Below are positions 56,873 through 64,000 of a stretch of DNA of 64,000 bases, piece after piece. The stretch lies in NCBI GenBank assembly GCA_029582155.1, contig CM055895.1, positions 8,180,544 through 8,244,543 on the forward strand. The letters are read 5' to 3'. The first letter of the stretch is position 1; the number at the start of each line of letters is the position of its first letter. The notes below the pieces were generated by a model. That model ran no database searches. It was not told the origin of the DNA and saw only the letters and a list, made by a program, of their open reading frames with translations. Source of the stretch: Panopea generosa. Taxonomy: Eukaryota; Mollusca; Bivalvia; Adapedonta; Hiatellidae. Both the position numbers and the translations under genes were made by a program.

Positions 56873-57460
56873 CTGGAAAAATCAGATGTACACCAAATTA
56901 CATTGGAACCTGGTGGAAAACATCACTATCATAAAGAGAGACCTTAATACTTAATAGTAACAATATCATTCTTACGTCATGTCAACGAGAGAGCTGCAGT
57001 CCATTTAAAAATCAGAGAACTTGTTCAGGATGCACGTTTCAGTTGTTTTGTTGTTGTTGTTGTTTTATTTGAGTGGTATGAATTTAATTATTATATAATT
57101 GTACTGGTGTATAATATATGGAGATTCATCAAACAAGTCTTTTAAGTGGTTAAGTGGTCAACAGAAATATATCATTTTTCAAATGATGTTGGAGCAAATT
57201 TCAATGCAAAATCTTTGATTTTGAGAATTATAAAAACAAACCATTGTTTAATTTTATATTGAAACTTGTCTTGTGTAATTTGGATCAAATGAATATATTA
57301 AGAAATGCTGAAAGTTATATCACAGTGATTTTGACCTTGCAAAGGGGTCATTTTTACTCTTTCTCTTGAGTGGCTGCTTAAGACAAGTTTTTTTAAATAA
57401 AAAAATAACATTACATTTATCTTCTGTTCCGTAATTTTTATAAATATATCACAAACTTAC

Positions 57461-57634
57461 CTCTGGGAGGTGGGGGCCCCATCCTACCAGGCTTGTTTTG
57501 CTTTTTGACAGAGCCTTGAGGAGTAGCTCTCCCTTTACCTGCATTGGACAGTGAGACACCAGAATCCTTCTTCACAGACTGAGGTGGTTTTCCCGATTGT
57601 CCACTTTTATTTGTTCTTTGTCGGTTTTTCCGAT
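57461..57634 (-). CDS. RNA-binding-type protein, Lys/Ser/Gly-rich linker exon
   Basis: A 174-bp exon, phase 1 to 1, encodes DRKNRQRTNKSGQSGKPPQS, VKKDSGVSLSNAGKGRATPQ and GSVKKQNKPGRMGPPPP. It follows directly after the RRM-like segment and looks like a basic disordered linker. Confidence 0.85.
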
Positions 57635-57779
57635 CTGAAAATATTACAATATCTATGACACATATATTGGTACCAAAGCAGTTTTAGCACATTTGTTCAT
57701 ATACGTCAGTCAGTATGATGGAAGTGTCTGCAAGTCAAAGTATATATACATGTTTAAATATATTTTGATGCTTTGAGAT

Positions 57780-58700
57780 TAGCGGTGTAACGATTCATCT
57801 TTCCACAGATGTATGTTACTGTATCGGGTGATAATGAAACTTCGAACACATCGCGATGCAATACATTCTTTAGACCTACGATGCATTGATACGATTGCCA
57901 GATATCGTACAACTCAATATCATTCTTGATGAAACAAAAGAACTAGTAAATAAAAACTAATAAACAAAAGAGAACAGGTTTTCAAAAGCAAGAAGAATTT
58001 TGGAATATAAAACACAGTAAACATGGGACGAATATTACGGACAGCATATAATTGTTGTCATCTTCTCCTTCCCATAACACACTATCCTACAATGTTTATT
58101 TCATCACTCTTGCATTTATGCAGTGTAATAAGTATATTGGTGCCAGTAAATATGATTATAATATCTTTACATTATACGTGTTTACTTAATACTCATCTGG
58201 CCATTTGACAAAAATACGATATAGAATCGAGATGACAACAATATAGTTTAGTTGTTGGGAGTTTATGTTGTCTGCTTTGAAATATATAGTGATAACTAGT
58301 GATTTGTCTAATAATCAAACTTTCTGCAATGGTTTTTTCCCCAAGAAGGAGAAATAATATGTGATGCATATAATTGTTGTCATCTTCTCCTTCCCATAAC
58401 ACACTATCCCACAATGTTTATTTCATCACTTTCGCAATTATGCAGTGTAATAAGTATATTGGTGCCGGCAAATACGATAATATCTTACATTATACGTGTT
58501 TACTGAATACTCATTTGGCCATTTGACAAAAATAGGATACAGAATCAAGATGACAACAATATAGTTTAGTTGTTAAGAGTTTATGTCGTCTGCTTTGAAA
58601 TATATATTGATATATAGTTTGCCTAATAATCAAACTTTCTGCAATGGTTTTTACCCCCAAGAAGGAGAAATAATATGTGATGCTCTCCTTCATTTAAAGC
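57780..58700. repeat. Repeat element with 322-bp tandem duplication
   Basis: 'gcatataattgttgtcatct' starts at 58044 and again at 58366. Both are followed by 'tctccttcccataacacact', 'ttatgcagtgtaataagtat' and 'ttctgcaatggtttttt/accc'. Upstream, 57780-57910 contains 'gtaacgattcat' and 'atgcattgatacgatt' phrases typical of repeat ends. ORFs of 60-73 codons are duplicated by the repeat. Confidence 0.75.
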
Positions 58701-59019
58701 TACCATTAAGGAAAACTTCCCAGGTATTGACAAAGTAGCGTTCTTGAAATTGACCATACTTGATTGGTAAAGCACATGTTGGAAAGCAAAGCATGTTGAC
58801 AGGCTCCTTTTTCGAACAAAAACCCTGAAGTAGCCCATTAGTTGTCATTAGTAGTTACTAGTTGATACTAGTTGATACAAGTTTCAATTTAGTTATTCAC
58901 TGTTAAATGCACCTAGGCTAGACTAAAATAGATTTCCCGCTTGAAATTGCAGCAATTTTTGTGACGGATCAAATGAGTCATGTGATTTCATTTTGATTTC
59001 AATTTGATCTGTTATGCAA

Positions 59020-59225
59020 GTTTAAATGTAGTAAAAATAGTTTCATCTTAAAAAGAGTCCAATAACGATGTGAAGGTCTTCAAGCAGTATTTGTGTTGTC
59101 TTTTTTTCAGAATGTGGATTTTGTTTTAAGTTTACCAATCCGATTTAAATATCGATTTTGTCACATTTTGGCAGTTTGACAAACCATTCGGATTTTATTT
59201 ATTAATGATTATGATATGCATTATA
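59020..59225. repeat. Interspersed repeat RB, distant copy
   Basis: 'gtaaaaatagtttcatctta', 'cttcaagcagtatttgtgtt', 'gtttaccaatccgatttaaa' and 'cattcggattttatttatta' follow the same order as 42890-43060 and 43140-43255. Confidence 0.72.
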
Positions 59226-59347
59226 TTTATTTTAAATATAATTTCATTTTCCAAGACATGTATAATGTTTTTACCTGATATGCTCCCTTCAAAGCGGACT
59301 AAGAACATGCACTTAAAAATAATAAATTCATCCAAAATTTTGTTTTG

Positions 59348-59632
59348 TGGTTGTATGGTGTTTAGTGTCTCTTTAAACAATTTTTTAGTCATATTGTGTC
59401 AGCGTCTACTTGAGACAGTAGTCTAAGTATCATGTGCAGACACATGGTATGATACCTCACCAAGTCACATTATACCAACACCAGGCCAACTAGACCTAGA
59501 ACTATCCTCTAAATGCCAAGCGCCAAGCAAAGAAACTTTTAGTACCATTTTTCAAGTCTTTGGTTTGACCTGACCTGGGATCGAACCCATGACCTTCTGC
59601 ATGACGGACTCTATAACCCTAGACCACCACTT
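59348..59632 (-). repeat. SINE family S6, reverse copy
   Basis: 'gtatggtgtttagtgtctct', 'tacttgagacagtagtctaa', 'gaaacttttagtaccatttt' and 'cctgggatcgaacccatgac' (reversed box B) match the other S6 copies. It lies 217 bp downstream (transcript sense) of the first visible exon. Confidence 0.8.
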
Positions 59633-59849
59633 CAGTTCATCATAATTATGTGTCAATATGATGAAAGTGTTTGTCTTCAAGTCAGGTCTATACATGAATA
59701 TTTTTTGATGCCTTGAGATAACAAATAGTCCATCGGCAAATTTATTTACAGCAGAATATGGATATGCGCTTTAAAGTAATAAATTCATCCACAGCTTGTT
59801 TTTCAAGATTGGTTAGAAAACACACACAATGAAAAAGACTAATCCTAAC

Positions 59850-59953
59850 CGAGCCTGGTAAAGGTGACTTTTGCATCCTCTATTTGTACATCTGTGTTTG
59901 TGTCGATAAACTCAGCGCATGCTGCCTCAGTACTAAACTCTAAATACACCGAC
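59850..59953 (-). CDS. RNA-binding-type protein, RRM-like exon (first visible)
   Basis: The acceptor 'gtatttcag' is followed by one base completing a codon, then SVYLEFSTEAACAEFIDTNT and DVQIEDAKVTFTRL, leaving in phase 1 at GTTAGG. SVYLEF fits beta-3 (RNP1-like), AACAEFI fits helix 2 and KVTFTRL fits beta-4 of an RRM. The first half, with RNP2, must come from an upstream exon not seen here. A La-type or other RRM subtype is possible; I cannot decide. Confidence 0.75.
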
Positions 59954-60059
59954 CTGAAATACATCAATCAAGTTATTAAATTATGAACGACAACAGTTGA
60001 TATTAGAAGACAACAACTCATTTGGTTAAATACACATCAATATTTACATTTATATTTGT

Positions 60060-60770
60060 TATATATCTAAATTCAATACAAAATGCGTTAGCCACACTAA
60101 AGGAGATTTGTAACAATTCCATTAAGAAGACAAGGGTGTTGGTAGAACCGATGGATGCTCCGCAAACAAGTGCTTGATTGAGTAGTTAGCCTCCCCTTCT
60201 TGCTGCTGAGGATAAAATCTGGATAATCAAAAAAATAAAGTTCAAAGGGGAGATAATTCTGTTTTAAAGATAAAGTTACGATTGTTTTGTTCTATAGTTC
60301 CACACATTGTGCTCTTCGATGTTGTGAGTCACATTGGATTTCATTCCATATTTTTGAAGTTATACTCCTGATATGCAAACATAACCAAAAATAAAATACA
60401 AAAGGAGATAATTTTGACATTATTCACGATAAGAGTTATGGTTCCTTCTATCCATATTGAATTCCCTTCCATATTTTTGTCAATATGGTCAGCGTTACAA
60501 AACATAAAATCAAGAAAAAAAGTGGAGATAATTATGTTATTATTCAAGATGAAGTTATGCTTTGTTCATTTTGTACTTTCGAACAGTATTCTACATGTAT
60601 ATCAATTTCCCAAGTATACAATTCACTTCAGTACCTTTGGATTGTGTTCCTGAAACAAATCAGACGAACGGACAAACACACACAAGCAGACATGCACAGA
60701 TTGACACATGTAATGACGGTCAAAGCGGCAGCTATATGCTGGCCCTTCAGAAAGCATGAAAAATAATAAG
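60060..60770. repeat. Interspersed repeat with 'ggagataattnng' units
   Basis: The phrases 'aaaggggagataattctgtt', 'aaaaggagataattttgaca' and 'agtggagataattatgttat' recur at about 150-bp spacing. Each is followed by a 'gagttatgg/aagttatgc' phrase, and the repeat ends in 'gacgaacggacaaaca'. A spurious - strand frame (EGEANYSIKHLFAEHPS) arises at its edge. Confidence 0.65.
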
Positions 60771-61044
60771 AACAATTTGGAGCTTCTCTCAATATGAACA
60801 AGAGGTTGCCACTAACGTGGTCATATCCCCCGCCACTTCATTAACCCTTAGAGGCATTTCCAGAGAAGTGAATTTAAATTATACAAAATGAAAAAGTCAC
60901 CAAGCACAGAAATCACATGTAAATGCCGCAAACTGAAATACTGTAATATGACACATTGTCTTATCCCAGTGAGCACTGGTGTGATGTTCTAAATCAAACC
61001 ATAAATATATAAGTTATAACCCCAAAACAAAACAAAAACTATCT

Positions 61045-61580
61045 TTGACGAACAGACCCAAATTCACACGACACATCAACTTGGGCTGGTTAGCATTTGT
61101 GCCAATCTATTTAAAAATCCAATCACAACATAAGAAGATACGGTCCAGACAGCAGTGGACGGACAGAGCTGTGACCTTGACCTTTGAAGAACAGACCCAA
61201 GTCATTCTCATGACACATCATCTTGTCCTAGTAAACATTTGTGCCGAGTTATTTAAAATCCAATAATATCTAAAGAAGATAAGGTCCAGACAGCAGCAGA
61301 AGGACAGATGGAGCTGTAACCTTGACCTGCAGCGAACAGACCCCAGTCAGTCGCATGACACATTGTCTTGTCTTAGTGAACGTTTGTGCCAAGTTATTTA
61401 AAATTCCAATCACAACTAAAAAAGATAAGGTCCGGACAGCAGCAGACGGACGGACAGAGCTGTGATCTTGACCTTTGACAAACTGACCCAAGTCAGTCGC
61501 GTGACACATCGTCTTTTCTTAGTGAACATTTATTTTATAGTTATTTAAAATTCCAATCACAACTGAAGCAGATATGGTGC
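61045..61580. repeat. About 145-bp tandem repeat, four units
   Basis: Units contain 'gaacagacccaagtca', 'catgacacatcatcttgtcc', 'gccgagttatttaaaatcca' and 'gataaggtccagacagcagc'. Unit starts are near 61050, 61190, 61336 and 61480. A 'gacagacgcatggatgaac' stretch closes the array. Confidence 0.85.
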
Positions 61581-61844
61581 AGGCTATGCACAGACGCGCC
61601 CACGCATGGACAGACGCATGGATGAACGCTTTACGAGCGATGGCGGGAATAATTACTTAATATTAGTTAATGGGCCAATATTCAAAGATAAAAATGTATA
61701 AGATGTGGGGTTCGCCAAATGTTATACAAAATGACAATAGTACTAAGCAGTAAATATACACCTGTCAAATCAATAAAACATTATGTATCAATTACATTCA
61801 TAAAGCTTCTCTTTAGAATTAAATTCTCTCAATATATATACTAG

Positions 61845-62700
61845 TATACAGTCAAACCTGTCTTAAGCAGCCAGTAGGAAGGAGCAAAAGTGGCCTTTTA
61901 AGACACAAAACCTTACAGGATTCCTTGCGAGGAAACTGTTTTCCTATTTATAAACCTACTTTACCATAATACCAATCATGCTCTGTATCACCTACCGCCA
62001 TCAACCCGGGCATAAAAAAAAGGGGAATAACCCATCTAAATTTAATGTGTTGTTAAAATTCCTTCCTATGCAGAGTGTGGTGATAAGCAAATTTGTGTAC
62101 CATTTCAAATAAAACATGTAAATAAATACACTCAGAGCTGGTCATCGAACCTGACCTTGGTTAAAATCCAAGAAAAAATACTCAAAAGTATTATGCAGGC
62201 ACCGACTTGCTTGTATCTGTCCGCTCATAAAAACATAATAATAAGTCTCCATCAAAAACAGGTGAATAAAAAGGGGCACAACTATTGAAGAAATTTTCAA
62301 ACCAGATTTTGAAGATTTATTCATTTTCAACTGATGTCTGTACTGTTCACAAGGATTCATGACATATACCTGGTAATGTAAGAGGAGCAGCTGCAGTCAA
62401 AAAATTGTATGACTAACAAAGAGATAGGATTAACAATGCCGTAACAACATCCTGTGCTTTCTTCAAGACAGGGGATAATAACAGACAAGAATAATGTCTG
62501 AGGCAGCATCCCTTCAAGATGTTCATCAAGCCACATGTGTGAAAATCTCTGCCTAGACATCGAGTCCTCAACTCTGGGGAGCTAGTACAAAGACCTTATT
62601 TTAGTATCTGTCTTTAGGTTTGTGAAGCACTGATATCTACAGTAGATATATTACAGGGAAAAAGAAATCATTATCAATTATGTTTTATGAGGTCTGAATA
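61845..62700. repeat. Decayed interspersed repeats; no gene
   Basis: 'gtcaaacctgtcttaagcag' then 'ccagtaggaagg' starts a segment whose core resembles 'gtggctgcttaagacaagtt' at 57369-57388 in reverse. 62360-62560 has 'agcacaggatgttgttacgg' (- strand), also repeat-like. Frames of 67-72 codons on the - strand lack splice-linked partners. Confidence 0.45.
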
Positions 62701-63504
62701 AAGTGATCGGTACATGTATATACATGTATTTTGAAAATGGGTCATCTGTGCAATTCTTTTTATTGACAATTATATCAACTGGTCCATTTCTCTTTTTACA
62801 AAGTATATATATACAATTTCCATTTTTAAAACTTTTTTCAATATTAAAAAAAAAAATCAGTAGAAATGTAGTGAGCACAGTATGTGCTGGTGGTGTGAGC
62901 TCAAATAGGAACTTACATGCATGTTAAAAATAATTCAAAACACCAAATGATTGGGAAGTTGTTTCTGAAAGTTGTTTCATGGGGAGCTGATTTTGGTTAA
63001 TTATTGCACTGGAGTTACTGTAAAGATAAAAACTAAAAACTGCTGTGTATTGAAACAATCGCCATGAACAGTAATATACTGCAATAATAATGAGAGGAAG
63101 TTAAAACTTTAAAATTTTCTGTGCCAAAAATGCGTCTCATTTTGCAGTTTAGTATAAATATGTCTGTTCCAAAAGTACCCGATGCCAGATTTGACTGAGT
63201 TTATACAATTGTGATCATATAAACTATTCAGATTATTAGTAACTGCTATGCATCTCCTCTCGCCTTATAGGTTTTACCTATTTCATAATATACTTTGTAC
63301 TAGTAAATTTAAATCCAAGTGTTCCATGCAAACTGTTAAAAAAAATATGCAAACAAGTTTCAGATGAAACAAGCATACACAGAACCAGTAATTGACCACA
63401 GTGCAGACTACCGGTATTATGAAATTTTTTAAATATTTTTCGGTAAATAGCTCCAGCTATTGGTCACAGTGCAGATTATGACACGAAAAAAAGTTATATA
63501 TATT

Positions 63505-63745
63505 TCTATAAATAGCTTATGCAGATTATGTGATAATATCTGTATTTTTTCTGTACTGAGCAGAACTCTCCACTACTGCTGGTATTCCTGCAGTGGTTCC
63601 TGTTGCTACTCCACAGCTAGTCGTCTTCTTAAACTGCCTATACATATCAAAGAGATGCCAGGTGGTTATATACTTAACCAACACCTCGGGAATGGTCACA
63701 GTAATCTTTATCTGGCGACTACCTTGTATATTTCTTTATAATGTT
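63505..63745 (-). other. Open - strand segment of unknown nature
   Basis: On the - strand about 62 codons are open between stops, reading IKITVTIPEVLVKYITTWHL, FDMYRQFKKTTSCG and VATGTTAGIPAVVESSAQYR. The composition is protein-like, and it lies upstream (transcript sense) of the RNA-binding-type gene. No strong acceptor or donor bounds it and it ends in a stop. It may be a transposon-derived fragment. Confidence 0.25.
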
Positions 63746-64000
63746 AAATCAAAGTTCTCCCCAGCCATACACATTGCACATTGGTTGCCTGTTCCCAACC
63801 AAACCAACCAAAAATAAATTTATTGCAGCTTGACATTTTTCTATCAAGAGCTTTGGACTTAGGATACAAAAAAATCCAAGATATCCTAAAGCATTTATAA
63901 CAAATGTCTCAAATTATCTGTACAGATGACAAGCAAACATTGCGACGAGGCAACAGTGTACTGCTGATGAATAAAACTGTGAAGTCTGCTCAAGCAGTTT

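Larger units (their letters stand above)
48444..59953 (-). other. Gene model: RNA-binding-type protein, last eight coding exons
   Basis: Exons in transcript order are 59850-59953, 57461-57634, 56709-56872, 54607-54851, 53994-54083, 52100-52296, 50410-50448 and 48444-48769. Donors are GTTAGG, GTAAGT, GTAAGT, GTGGGT, GTTAGT, GTTTGT and GTATGT. All acceptors are AG, and every phase matches, giving 445 residues and a TGA stop. The visible protein starts inside an RRM-like fold and continues as Gly/Arg/Asn-rich disordered sequence. It then has a short helix-like DPMAMMAYLKSTLARMEEKI, an RGG-type block with a KRKRK basic cluster, and a Tyr/Ser/Gly/Asn-rich tail. This suggests a nuclear or ribonucleoprotein-granule RNA-binding protein. 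I cannot name the family; the 5' exons lie beyond 64000 or were not found in 59954-64000. Confidence 0.82.

Noticed and set aside
60121-60225. Possible - strand terminal exon encoding an EGEANYSIKHLFAEHPS-type peptide after an AG acceptor
   Set aside because: The segment is the edge of an interspersed repeat with 'ggagataatt' units and ends in a stop, which does not fit the phase needed for the exon at 59850-59953.

Overview
The window is eukaryotic nuclear DNA, most likely from a bivalve mollusc. It is AT-rich, with spliced genes whose short exons sit in repeat-filled introns. It carries several tRNA-derived SINE families, many small inverted-repeat DNA elements, long minisatellites, and interspersed repeats of a kind I associate with bivalve genomes (for example one ending in a CCCCC/GGGGG hairpin). 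There is no rRNA operon, intact tRNA, CRISPR array or prokaryotic-style operon. Organism assignment is inference; nothing in the window names the species.

Three protein-coding genes can be supported. (1) On the + strand, 2139-2256 is the last coding exon of a ubiquitin conjugation factor E4 gene (U-box C-terminus, UBE4A-like); the rest lies left of the window. (2) On the - strand, 40734 down to 12175 is a complete four-exon model for a 245-residue protein that I do not recognise. Its exons (40456-40734, 18908-19063, 16555-16756, 12175-12275) join in phase, and its first intron is about 21.4 kb. (3) On the - strand, 59953 down to 48444 are the last eight coding exons of an RNA-binding-type gene. 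It has half of an RRM-like domain followed by a Gly/Arg/Asn-rich and Tyr/Ser/Gly-rich tail. All seven introns have GT-AG ends and compatible phases. The 5' part lies beyond the right edge or was not found. A broken non-LTR retrotransposon reverse-transcriptase fragment lies at about 41465-42372 (-).

Most other long ORFs are artefacts of tandem repeats: a 22-bp minisatellite at 232-1075, a CTACA-type pentamer satellite with a 40-bp higher-order unit at 12535-14527, (TGAG)n at 19197-19720, a 20-bp minisatellite at 20045-20562, a 79-82-bp satellite with a three-unit higher-order period at 28085-29450, and a 77-bp satellite at 35848-37760.

The most interesting structures are nested or paired mobile elements: a 584-bp long-TIR element with a 10-bp target duplication (3389-3972), a near-perfect hairpin split by a SINE with a 12-bp target duplication (25226-25447), a SINE split by a palindromic element (33389-33770), a TIR element inserted in the 20-bp minisatellite (20565-21020), a TTAA-flanked piggyBac-like MITE with a long internal hairpin (53190-53430), and two opposite-facing copies of an hAT-like element (18173-18583 and 21675-22046). 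I found no convincing new multi-gene system; the novelty is in repeat architecture and in the unrecognised gene.
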